Origin: Gallionella sp.
GTDB lineage: Bacteria > Pseudomonadota > Gammaproteobacteria > Burkholderiales > Gallionellaceae
NCBI GenBank assembly: GCA_017880945.1
Contig: JADGRM010000009.1
Span: 1-18,642, forward strand
DNA: 18,642 bases
Direction: 5' to 3'
Shown: piece by piece, positions 8,192-15,108 of the stretch
How positions within the stretch are numbered: position 1 is the first letter of the stretch
Layout of the letters: every line of letters begins with the position of its first letter
Translations under genes and position numbers: made by a program
Notes under the pieces: model-generated
What the model was told of the DNA's origin: nothing
Databases searched by the model: none
What the model saw: only the letters and a program-made list of their open reading frames with translations

Positions 8192-9532
8192 TTAAACAGT
8201 TCCCGGTTCAAATTCATAACCAGCCAGTCTGCCATATGCCGTTGCCAAAGCTCCATCATCGCCCACATTGCCGGGGAAAATAACCACGGGCAAATCCGGA
8301 TAACGCGGATGATCGGACGGACAGCATACCACCGAACATCCCGGCAAAATTTGCCCGACCACCCGCGAGGTGCGCAACGCCAGGCCTGAACTCAATACAT
8401 CATTGGAAGTGATCCCGCCTTTGCTGATCAAAAATCCCAGGGTCCTGGGCAAATTACGCACTACATCCATCAAGAAGGCTGAAACCATATCACCAAACGC
8501 CAGCCGTGTTGCCTGATCAGAAAATGCCTTTTCCAGACGGCTGGTAAAAACGACCGGTGTATTACCTGCGGCATGACTCTGCTCACACTTGCGGACGATC
8601 TCCGCCAACAGTGCGTCACGATTTGCGGGCAATTGTTCCACATTCACCTCGATAGGTGCAACACCGGGCATCTTGAGCAACCGTTCGAGTTGCAAGGTGG
8701 TTTTCTTGACGTGGGAACCCACGATCACCGCGCCCGGATGACGTCCACGGACATATTGCGCCATGTCTTGTGCAGCCACAGGCTGCCTCGGCAGGCGTGC
8801 CAGCGCGGTGAGCAGACTGGCGGCACTGCGGAACAGAAAGCGCTTGCCCTGACGGGCCGCCAAACGCAACTGTTCGGCGAAATGATTGAGATCGTCCTGT
8901 GTTTCAGCATCAACCACACAGCACACATTCCCCCGCAGTCTCATTAGACGTGGCATGCTGTCGCCGCGAACATCATGCAACAGGAAGCGCTCGACCTCGA
9001 CTGCCCTGATACGTCCTGCGGTTTTCTCCTCTACATAATCCGGCAAATAGCTGTGGCGATAACCAAACACCGAGTCACGCGCGAATTCGGTTTCGTGCAC
9101 CGGCGTTTCCTTGCCATCCACCATTAGGTAGTGGACGCTGTCGCGGGTGATGCGGCCGCCTTCAAAAAATGCCGGCACCAGGAAGTGCGCATCGAATGCC
9201 CCCAACTCCATTGCGATCACATCGGTTTCTACCGGGTAGTGACCGCGCAGCGTCGAGTCCGAACGGCTGACCAGGATCGGATTGATGTCGCGTCCGCTTT
9301 GCTTCAGCTCCGCCAACGCAAGCTTCAGGTTCTTGCACACCTCGCGGGTGATATCCGCCGCAGGTTTGGCACCCATACCCCGGGTATTGGTCAGCACAAA
9401 GAAAAGCGGCGAGGCATCCATGATCGCTTCGCACAAGGTATCTTTGTCCCAACGCGTCAACAGCAAACAGCCATGCACCGTTTGCGAGCCGGTAGGGTCA
9501 TCATCCAGAACGATGATTTTAGTTTCTGACAT
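8192..9532 (-). CDS. Four-carbon acid sugar kinase family protein (DUF1537, 446 aa)
   Basis: Member of the family once called DUF1537, ATP-dependent kinases that phosphorylate tetronates, 3-oxo-tetronates and related acid sugars. Two domains are visible. The N-terminal substrate domain (about 1-230) starts with LDDDPTGSQTVHG (9-21) and has SRSDSTLRGHYPVE (89-102), both hallmark motifs. The C-terminal nucleotide domain (about 265-435) has VGSHVKKT (271-278), SKGGITSNDVL (370-380) and FPGNVGDDGAL (419-429), forming the phosphate-binding loops. Length fits the family (about 420-470). I start at the ATG at 9532, which puts the first motif nine residues in; ATG 9547 and TTG 9553 are in-frame alternatives and none has a strong ribosome site. 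It lies 70 bp after the phosphoketolase-like gene, across an intrinsic terminator. Known partner enzymes OtnC, OtnI, LtnD and PdxA2 are absent here, so substrate is unknown. Confidence 0.9.
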   Translation of the reverse strand: MSETKIIVLDDDPTGSQTVHGCLLLTRWDKDTLCEAIMDASPLFFVLTNTRGMGAKPAADITREVCKNLKLALAELKQSGRDINPILVSRSDSTLRGHYPVETDVIAMELGAFDAHFLVPAFFEGGRITRDSVHYLMVDGKETPVHETEFARDSVFGYRHSYLPDYVEEKTAGRIRAVEVERFLLHDVRGDSMPRLMRLRGNVCCVVDAETQDDLNHFAEQLRLAARQGKRFLFRSAASLLTALARLPRQPVAAQDMAQYVRGRHPGAVIVGSHVKKTTLQLERLLKMPGVAPIEVNVEQLPANRDALLAEIVRKCEQSHAAGNTPVVFTSRLEKAFSDQATRLAFGDMVSAFLMDVVRNLPRTLGFLISKGGITSNDVLSSGLALRTSRVVGQILPGCSVVCCPSDHPRYPDLPVVIFPGNVGDDGALATAYGRLAGYEFEPGTV

Positions 9533-9563
9533 ATTTGCTTCTGGCATGCACAATTAGTTTTTC

Positions 9564-9589
9564 AAAAAGCCAAGCCACGCGGCCTTGGC
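9564..9589 (-). terminator. Intrinsic terminator/attenuator after the phosphoketolase-like gene
   Basis: Reading the minus strand, GCCAAGGCC, a GCGT loop and GGCTTGGC form an 8-bp stem with one bulged base, followed at once by five T residues. It starts 13 bases after the phosphoketolase-like stop codon and ends about 30 bases before the kinase start. This is a textbook Rho-independent shape placed between two genes that otherwise look co-transcribed, so it likely sets a step-down in kinase expression unless the kinase has its own promoter. Confidence 0.75.
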
Positions 9590-9602
9590 AAAGGAACCAG
9601 AA

Positions 9603-11810
9603 TCAACCTTTCAGCGCCTTGACACGCTTGGTCATCGCCTCACCGGTAAGACCGTTGAATTCCATGATCTCGGCCGGGCTTGCAGTCGTTTCACCACGCT
9701 TCCAGGCAAAGGTGTCACGCTTGGGTGCACGGGTGCGCAGCAGGACGGGCTCCAAAACTGCGCTGGGACCACCGCTAACGGCCAGCAACACATCGCCATC
9801 AAACAGAGCGTTGAAACGTGCGTCATCCATGAACTTGTTGTCCGGCTCAGACACGGTGTCCCACGATATGTCGATGGGACGGTAAAGACGACGCGGATTC
9901 ACGATCGCAACGATACGCACCTTGTAACCATCTGCTTCCAGCTTTTCTTTGGCCTCGAATACCGGCAGGAAAATCATGTCACCGGTTACCGCGAACACCA
10001 CGGTGCCCTTGCCGCCATTCTTGCTTTCGTAGATGGTCGCCGCGCCTTCTTCCACGGCGTGCCTGGCTTCATCCACACTCATGTAAACCGGCAGCGGGCT
10101 CTTTGACGCGATGATCACCATGCACTTGTTGAAACTGTTGGTGGCATATTCGTAGGCCGCCTGGATCGCATTCGCATCGCACGGGAACAGCGGGTAAGTG
10201 TTGCCGTTGCGCATCTGCGCGGCGAAATAATTCTCGATCTCGGGGCGCTGATGCGTCCAGCCGTTGCGTCCCTGTTCCAATGCTCCCGCAGTGAACATCG
10301 TGACGATGGAAGGCGTCTTGCGGCGCAGCTCGGCCATCGCCTGCGCCACGGTCTGCACGATAGGCCAGCCGTTAATGGCGAAGCTCTCGTAAGACAACCA
10401 AATTGCGCGCGAACCGAACAGCGCCAAGGCCGATGCCAGGCCGGCACAAGCATCCTCATTCAGCGGCTCATACACCTGTCCTTCCGGTTCCTGGTTGTAC
10501 AACGGATCAACGGTAGGATGACGGATCTTCAACGCATCGTTGATGTTCTTCATCGCCGATGCTTCGTTGCCGTCGGCATTGGTCACGACGAAACGCTTGT
10601 CTTTGGTGCCTACATATGCTGCCAGAGCACCCATCGCGGTTGCCGGCACTGCTTTCTCGCCCTTGGCAAATTCATGCAGCGGCAGCTTGCCTAAAGGAAT
10701 CAAATCCAGCACATGCTCGGTAACCGAAGTCTTGGCTGCAGGACCGCCTCCGGCACGCACGAAATTCTCGCGCACGATCGCCCACGCTTCAGGATTCAAC
10801 GCCCGGCGCTGCAAACCTTCGATCATATGCGGCTTGTCCAGACTATCGGCCGGATACAGGTTGTGCGACTTGGCGCCTACCGTATGCACACCGGTGCCCT
10901 TCATCTGCTTGATGATAAAAGCGGTCAAGGTGCCCCCAAGGGCAGATTTGGCAGCCTTGTCCATGCCTGCCAACACTGCGGCGGCAAAAGCCAGGCGCTG
11001 CTTGTGCGAGAAATAGGAGCTGTCCGCATAGGCACTGGCCTGCTTGGTGTCATCAAAATCCTTGGCGTCGACCAGAATTACCTCCTTGAAACCGTGGCCC
11101 TTCCAGTAAGCAATCATTTCCGCGTTGGTAAAGCGCGACACCATCGAGTGATGTTCCTGGCTGTACCCGTTCCAGACCAGTGTCGGCAGGAAGTTGGTCA
11201 CCTTGGGATAAGCGGTATTGAAGTGCATCATCGAATTGAGCACGTACGGCTCACCCATGCCGCCGTCACCGATGGTGACCGGGAACAACTTGCCCGGATG
11301 CAACATCGCACCCGCCATCGCAAAGTGCTGCCCCTGGCCCAGCGGACCGGCGGGCGCCAGTAGGCCCGGGATCGCGCCGGACAAGTGACCGAGCAAACCA
11401 TGCTTCTCGCGGAAGCGTGCCATCAGATCGGTCACCGTCCTGATGCCCATCTCTTCGAGCGAAGTATCGAGGAACATCGCGCTATAGAAGCCGGGCGCAT
11501 GGTGACCCACTTCGGTCACGATATTGGTGTGGCCAAGCATAACCAGCGAGGCGTAAGCCTCTGCGCTGCTGGCAAACCCGCCCGGGTGGCCCGAGCCTTT
11601 CGAGCCGCAGGTTTGCAGCGTCAAATAGCGCAGCGCATCGGCCATCAACAGTGTTTGATACACCGCATCAGGGGCGCGCGGGTCGCTGATTGCAGACTTG
11701 CCCTCTTTGATAACAGCAGATTTGGCATGTTGGGAAAAACCCTCCCATGCCACACCGTAATGTTGAATGCCCTCACAAAATTTAGGTGTATCCGCTGCGC
11801 TAGTCGTCAT
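9603..11810 (-). CDS. Phosphoketolase-superfamily ThDP-dependent enzyme (735 aa), substrate unknown
   Basis: Thiamine-diphosphate enzyme most like phosphoketolase (XFP), with transketolase features. Domains in order: N-terminal ThDP-binding domain with SGHPGG at 73-78, a paired histidine VGHHAPG at 101-107 (in place of the GPGHGG loop of XFP), and GDG at 181-183 with N214 as the cofactor/Mg2+ motif; a middle pyrimidine-binding domain with VYEPLNEDACAG (compare VMEVLSEH.C of XFP, carrying the catalytic Glu), SYESF, and NGWTHQRPEIE (compare NGFSHQDP); then a C-terminal XFP-type domain ending in EIMEFNGLTGEAMTKRV. At 735 residues it is shorter than classical XFP (about 790-830). Relatives are sometimes annotated as xylulose-5-phosphate epimerase, which the domains do not support. 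The ATG at 11810 follows AAGGAG; an in-frame ATG at 11834 would include that site. Divergent to iclR, upstream of the kinase. Confidence 0.85.
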   Translation of the reverse strand: MTTSAADTPKFCEGIQHYGVAWEGFSQHAKSAVIKEGKSAISDPRAPDAVYQTLLMADALRYLTLQTCGSKGSGHPGGFASSAEAYASLVMLGHTNIVTEVGHHAPGFYSAMFLDTSLEEMGIRTVTDLMARFREKHGLLGHLSGAIPGLLAPAGPLGQGQHFAMAGAMLHPGKLFPVTIGDGGMGEPYVLNSMMHFNTAYPKVTNFLPTLVWNGYSQEHHSMVSRFTNAEMIAYWKGHGFKEVILVDAKDFDDTKQASAYADSSYFSHKQRLAFAAAVLAGMDKAAKSALGGTLTAFIIKQMKGTGVHTVGAKSHNLYPADSLDKPHMIEGLQRRALNPEAWAIVRENFVRAGGGPAAKTSVTEHVLDLIPLGKLPLHEFAKGEKAVPATAMGALAAYVGTKDKRFVVTNADGNEASAMKNINDALKIRHPTVDPLYNQEPEGQVYEPLNEDACAGLASALALFGSRAIWLSYESFAINGWPIVQTVAQAMAELRRKTPSIVTMFTAGALEQGRNGWTHQRPEIENYFAAQMRNGNTYPLFPCDANAIQAAYEYATNSFNKCMVIIASKSPLPVYMSVDEARHAVEEGAATIYESKNGGKGTVVFAVTGDMIFLPVFEAKEKLEADGYKVRIVAIVNPRRLYRPIDISWDTVSEPDNKFMDDARFNALFDGDVLLAVSGGPSAVLEPVLLRTRAPKRDTFAWKRGETTASPAEIMEFNGLTGEAMTKRVKALKG

Positions 11811-11900
11811 AAGTCCTTGCTCCTTAAAATTCATTACTGAGATATTAGAAATTGATGCTGCCGTTAAACCAGGCCGCTAAAATGATTTGCCAAAAACCAA

Positions 11901-11930
11901 TTGATAACAGAATACGGCTTACTATATAAT
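11901..11930 (+). promoter_or_regulatory. Sigma-70-like promoter for the IclR-family gene
   Basis: TTGATA (11901-11906) and TATAAT (11925-11930) lie 18 bases apart; the -10 is a perfect consensus. A start near 11937 would give a leader of about 28 bases, and no good ribosome site precedes the ATG at 11965, so translation may be weak. It overlaps the candidate minus-strand promoter at 11909-11937. Confidence 0.55.
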
Positions 11931-11937
11931 TTCGCAA
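11909..11937 (-). promoter_or_regulatory. Candidate divergent promoter for the phosphoketolase-like gene
   Basis: On the minus strand TTGCGA (11932-11937) and TATTCT (11909-11914) are separated by 17 bases, facing the phosphoketolase-like gene. It occupies almost the same bases as the iclR promoter on the other strand, so the two could not be used at once. Each hexamer matches consensus at four positions. Confidence 0.35.
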
Positions 11938-11959
11938 TACACAATCGATTTCACAATAC
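11929..11959. promoter_or_regulatory. Paired 12-bp direct repeats, candidate IclR-family operator
   Basis: ATTTCGCAATAC at 11929-11940 and ATTTCACAATAC at 11948-11959 differ at one base and start 19 bp apart. The first overlaps the -10 of the iclR promoter and the -35 of the divergent promoter; the second covers the iclR leader. Outer bases TTTCG and CGAAA also make a loose inverted pair. Placement next to a divergently transcribed IclR gene fits autoregulation plus control of the phosphoketolase-like gene. The binding protein is inferred. Confidence 0.45.
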
Positions 11960-11964
11960 GAAAA

Positions 11965-12723
11965 ATGCAACAAGGGGCTAATTCCATACAAGTCATCGAA
12001 CGGCTGGCACGGCTGCTGGACGTGATTGCGGGACACGAAGACTCCGTGAGCCTGAAAATTCTTTCAGCTGAAACGGGATTGCATCCCTCCACAGCCTTCC
12101 GCATACTCGCGTCACTGGCTGAACATGGCTTTGTGGAGCGCACCAGCAGGGGTAACTATCAATTAGGTGTCAAGTTGATGCAACTGGGTAGCCGGGTCGG
12201 TTCCGGCGTCGACATCAGAAAAGTTGCGCTGCCGCTGATGGAAAAACTGCGCGACCGGCTGGGTGAAACGGTCAACCTGACCGTGCGCGAGGGCGATGAG
12301 GTAGTCTACATCGAGCGCACACTCGCCAAGCGCATGATACGGGTGGAACAGGTGATCGGCAGCCGCGCGCCCCTGCATGTCACTGCGGTAGGCAAGCTGA
12401 TGCTGGGCGATCAAGGCGATGCAGCGTGCCGCAGTTACGCAAAGCGCAGCAAGCTACCCGCGTATACGATCAACACCCACACCAAAATACCTGCTCTGCT
12501 GCAAGATTGTATTGCTGCAGCAAAACGCGGCTACGCGTTGGATAACGAAGAAGCCGAACTGGGGGTGGGCTGCATAGGTACTTTAGTGCGTGACGCCAGC
12601 GGCCATGTGGTTGCAGGCCTTTCTGTTTCAGCACCGATAGAACGGCGTCGGGATGAATGGATCGAGCAAGTAATGGAAACCGGCGAGCAGCTTTCTAAAC
12701 AACTTGGTTATCACGCTGCGTAG
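11965..12723 (+). CDS. IclR-family transcriptional regulator (252 aa)
   Basis: Standard two-domain IclR regulator. The N-terminal winged helix-turn-helix covers about residues 7-68, with the recognition region LKILSAETGLHPSTAFRILASLAEHGFVER split across residues 29-58 and the wing GNYQLG. The C-terminal effector domain (about 80-250) contains ETVNLTVREGDEVVYIER, HVTAVGKLMLG, and GCIGTLVRDASGHVVAGLSVSAP, the core of the small-molecule pocket. IclR proteins usually respond to a carboxylic or aromatic acid connected with the adjacent genes. Here the adjacent targets would be the divergent phosphoketolase-like/kinase genes and the GlcG-like gene 61 bp downstream. The ATG at 11965 lacks a clear ribosome site; no better in-frame start is seen upstream. 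Confidence 0.92.
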   Translation: MQQGANSIQVIERLARLLDVIAGHEDSVSLKILSAETGLHPSTAFRILASLAEHGFVERTSRGNYQLGVKLMQLGSRVGSGVDIRKVALPLMEKLRDRLGETVNLTVREGDEVVYIERTLAKRMIRVEQVIGSRAPLHVTAVGKLMLGDQGDAACRSYAKRSKLPAYTINTHTKIPALLQDCIAAAKRGYALDNEEAELGVGCIGTLVRDASGHVVAGLSVSAPIERRRDEWIEQVMETGEQLSKQLGYHAA

Positions 12724-12784
12724 CAATACTACTTGCCATTCCAATTTGAATACCTCGAATCAAGCAACCCCAAGGAGAGAGAAT

Positions 12785-13204
12785 ATGAAAAATAAAAAAT
12801 GTTTGACGCTGGCGGATGTGAAGATCATTGCATCAGGGTGCGAGAGCGAGGCACTGCGTCAAAGCTGGGCCGTGGCCATTGCCATCGTCGACGATGGCGG
12901 TCACTTGATGTGGTTACAACGCCTGGATGGCGCGCCATTGACCAGTTCGAACATCGCTACAGGCAAGGCGCATACCTCGGCGATGGGGCGCAGAGCATCA
13001 AAAGTCTATGAAGATGTAGTGGCTAGTGGCCGCAACGCTTTTCTGTCCGTCCCCGGCGGACTCACCATGGTGGAGGGAGGCGAACACATTGTGGTCGATG
13101 GAGAATGCGTGGGTGCAGTGGGTGTGTCCGGCGTTAAATCTCCGGAAGATGCGCAAATCGCCCGCGCCGGCATCAGTGTGTTTCTTGAACAGTTGAACAG
13201 GTAA
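12785..13204 (+). CDS. GlcG/HbpS-like (DUF336) protein (139 aa)
   Basis: Small single-domain protein of the GlcG/HbpS/PduO-C-terminal family. Seen: AVAIAIVDDGGHLMWLQRLDGAP (about residues 23-45, split here only for description), then SSNIATGKAHTSAMGRRAS, NAFLSVPGGLTMVEGGEHI and the glycine-rich end GAVGVSGVKSPEDAQIARAG. Family members include heme-binding HbpS and GlcG of glycolate operons; the biochemical role of most is unclear and no signal peptide is visible here. The ATG at 12785 is preceded by AAGGAGAGA, a strong ribosome site, which decides this start over an in-frame one at 12704 inside iclR. Probably co-transcribed with iclR. Its frequent neighbourhood with hydroxy-acid oxidation genes agrees with the context but assigns no reaction. 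Confidence 0.88.
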   Translation: MKNKKCLTLADVKIIASGCESEALRQSWAVAIAIVDDGGHLMWLQRLDGAPLTSSNIATGKAHTSAMGRRASKVYEDVVASGRNAFLSVPGGLTMVEGGEHIVVDGECVGAVGVSGVKSPEDAQIARAGISVFLEQLNR

Positions 13205-13434
13205 ATCTTCAGCCGGCATTAATGGCCTGAACGACGACCTATATGCATATAATCGATGACCGCTTTAAGAGCGTCAATACAATGTCCCTAATTCAGCACC
13301 GTGCCAATAACAGCCATTCAGTTCAGGCTGTACGCTACCCACAGTTACCAATAGAATGCATTAGCAGACTTAATGTCCGTCAAGCGGACTGTCATGCTTT
13401 GTGGGGATAGAGTTATCCTGCTCCCGATTACTGC

Positions 13435-13932
13435 TTATTTGAGAAATAATGTCAGCCCGATCAGATATGTGCTGCGCGATGGAGACAACGTGCCCTTGCC
13501 CACAGTAATTTGCTGGAATCCCACGCGAACTTTCCCTATGTCACGTGGAAATTCAATACCTGCGCCGTATGTCAGCCCCAATTTATTGGCTGTCTCAGAA
13601 CCTCGTGAGTAAACATCAGCCAGACCTGCCTTGCCATACAGCTTCAAATCTCTATCGCTCAGTGGCACGAAGCCAATTGCGGACAGTTCCACGAAACCGT
13701 TCGAGGTGTACGGGCCGATGTTACCGAAAAGTCCAAATTGCATTTCATAGCCGTAGTGTTCATTTAAACGCACTGACCTCAGGATGCCTAACCCTGACGT
13801 AGAATCAGTCAGGCCATTATTCCTTGATTGGACATAGGCCAGCGAGAATCCATTGTATGCATCGCTGTCCGCAAATGCGTTCATCGATAACATGCCCAAG
13901 GATACCAAAGTTACCAGTGCTATTTTTTTCAT
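13435..13932 (-). CDS. Small outer-membrane beta-barrel protein (165 aa)
   Basis: A signal peptide MKKIALVTLVSLGMLSMNAFA (cleavage after about residue 21) is followed by alternating hydrophobic/polar strands such as YNGFSLAYVQSR, YGYEMQFGLFG, KLYGKAGLADV, KLGLTYGAGIEF and STYLIGLTLFLK. This is the pattern of an eight-stranded OmpA-like/OMP_b-brl barrel, and the length fits. The last residue is lysine, with Phe two before the end, whereas most BAM substrates end in an aromatic residue. The start at ATG 13932 has GGGGA five bases upstream; an in-frame start at 13950 is less likely because it breaks the signal peptide. Convergent with the GlcG-like gene across 230 bp with no gene. More AT-rich than flanking genes. 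Function unknown. Confidence 0.75.
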   Translation of the reverse strand: MKKIALVTLVSLGMLSMNAFADSDAYNGFSLAYVQSRNNGLTDSTSGLGILRSVRLNEHYGYEMQFGLFGNIGPYTSNGFVELSAIGFVPLSDRDLKLYGKAGLADVYSRGSETANKLGLTYGAGIEFPRDIGKVRVGFQQITVGKGTLSPSRSTYLIGLTLFLK

Positions 13933-14370
13933 ATCTATCCCCATTATCAAGAGCTATACGAGATGTTACTTAAAACCCAGAACAGAATTACTTGAAACAT
14001 ATATTTTTCCCGGATACAAAATTGAACGAACTCTTGTGCCTATCTGCCTGCTCGCCAATACACGAACCATCAGTTAATTTTATGAAAATAATCAAGGTTT
14101 CTTCTGTCTGCTGGCGCACATAGAAACAGTATATTTAGCTGAGAAGATTGAACATCTCTTATGTGTCGACAGCGGTACTTGGCAAAAGGCGGCTTTCGGG
14201 TAGTTCAGATTTAATCATTAAAAACTTCCGAATGCACACCCACGTTACCAATAATGCCGGCCTTCTAATATATGCAATGAATTGGTCTCTTGCGTTTGAG
14301 TATTCAAATATGTGCAATTCTGCAAGCGTATAATTGCACCTCATTGCGATAGCACCTCTGGAGAAAAACG
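13933..14370. other. 438-bp gene-free, AT-rich interval upstream of lutA
   Basis: I find no convincing gene here. Short open frames exist (for example 14148-14333) but start with TTG, lack ribosome sites and resemble nothing. The left part must hold the leader and promoter of the beta-barrel gene, for which I cannot choose a -35/-10 pair with confidence. The right 60 bases hold the lut promoter and inverted repeat listed separately. The composition is clearly more AT-rich than the lut genes, which is compatible with an old insertion or remnant. Confidence 0.6.
14312..14339. promoter_or_regulatory. Inverted-repeat operator over the lut promoter
   Basis: GTGCAATT (14312-14319) and AATTGCAC (14332-14339) are perfect inverted 8-mers with centres 20 bp apart. 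They bracket and overlap a perfect TATAAT -10 box at 14329-14334, which lies 37 bases before the lutA ATG. No good -35 is found at 16-18 bp spacing (AAATAT, CAAATA or similar). A dimeric regulator bound here would block or replace sigma contacts. Half-site spacing of about two helical turns suits a dimer. Regulator identity is unknown. Confidence 0.55.
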
Positions 14371-15108
14371 ATGCATGTTGGATTGTTTGTCACTTGCCTG
14401 GTTGATACCATGCGTCCCCGTATCGGCTTTGCCACCATCAAGTTGCTGGAAGCAGCCGGTTGTGAAGTCATCGTTCCCGAGCAGCAAACCTGTTGCGGCC
14501 AACCCGGCTATAACTCGGGCGACCGCAAATCCGCCGAAGCGATGGCACTGAAATTCCTCGCCGAATTCGAAGCGTTCGACTATGTGGTTCTGCCTTCCGG
14601 CTCCTGCGCCGGGATGATACGCGTGCATTACCCCGATCTTTTCAAAGATGACCCAGCCCTGCTGGCAAGAATCACAGCGTTGGGCCAGCGCACCTACGAG
14701 CTAACCGATTTTTTGGTCAATATCGCCAAGCTGAAAAAGGTGCCGGGTACATTTCAGGGTACGCTGACCTACCATGACTCCTGCTCGGGCCTGCGCGAAC
14801 TCGATGTATACAAACAACCGCGCGCGCTGCTGGCGAAGATGCCCAATGTCGCCTTGCACGAGATGGTGGAATCGACCACCTGCTGCGGTTTTGGCGGCAC
14901 TTTCTCGGTCAAGTATGGCGAACTTTCGACGCGCATGGCAGACAACAAATGCCAGCATATCGAAGCGGCCCATGCTGGTGCCATCGTGGGTGGCGACCTT
15001 GGCTGCCTGCTCAATATCGAAGGTCGCCTGCGCCGCAATGGCGATCACACCACCCGTGTGTTGCATATAGCCGAAGTGCTGTCCGACTCTGATTTGGAGG
15101 CACCATAA
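14371..15108 (+). CDS. lutA: L-lactate oxidation complex, CCG-domain subunit LutA (245 aa)
   Basis: Subunit of LutABC, the iron-sulfur complex that oxidises L-lactate to pyruvate in many bacteria lacking flavin LldD. It consists of two cysteine-rich (CCG, DUF224) domains: the first with TCCGQPGYN (CCG at residues 41-43) and an extra Cys in PSGSCAG (79), the second with HDSCSGLRE (Cys138) and TTCCGFGGTFSVK (CCG at 171-173). These resemble heterodisulfide reductase HdrB and GlpC domains and bind an Fe-S centre. Length matches YkgE/LutA (about 240). The ATG at 14371 has GGAG eight bases upstream. The stop codon overlaps the lutB ATG by one base, indicating coupled translation. First gene of the operon. 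Confidence 0.96.
   Translation: MHVGLFVTCLVDTMRPRIGFATIKLLEAAGCEVIVPEQQTCCGQPGYNSGDRKSAEAMALKFLAEFEAFDYVVLPSGSCAGMIRVHYPDLFKDDPALLARITALGQRTYELTDFLVNIAKLKKVPGTFQGTLTYHDSCSGLRELDVYKQPRALLAKMPNVALHEMVESTTCCGFGGTFSVKYGELSTRMADNKCQHIEAAHAGAIVGGDLGCLLNIEGRLRRNGDHTTRVLHIAEVLSDSDLEAP

Noticed and set aside
13225..13328. GCCTGAAC at 13225-13232 and GTTCAGGC at 13321-13328 as ends of an insertion element
   Set aside because: Only 8 bp, less than 100 bp between them, no transposase and no target duplication seen.
13375..13389. GTCCG-TCAAG-CGGAC hairpin as terminator of the beta-barrel gene
   Set aside because: Five-pair stem with no T-run on either side.
14279..14287. AATTGGTC resembling half of a PdhR/LldR-type operator
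   Set aside because: The second half-site is absent, so a chance match is more likely.
14148..14333. Possible 61-codon gene upstream of lutA
   Set aside because: TTG start, no ribosome site, no recognisable motif, and it runs through the lut promoter.
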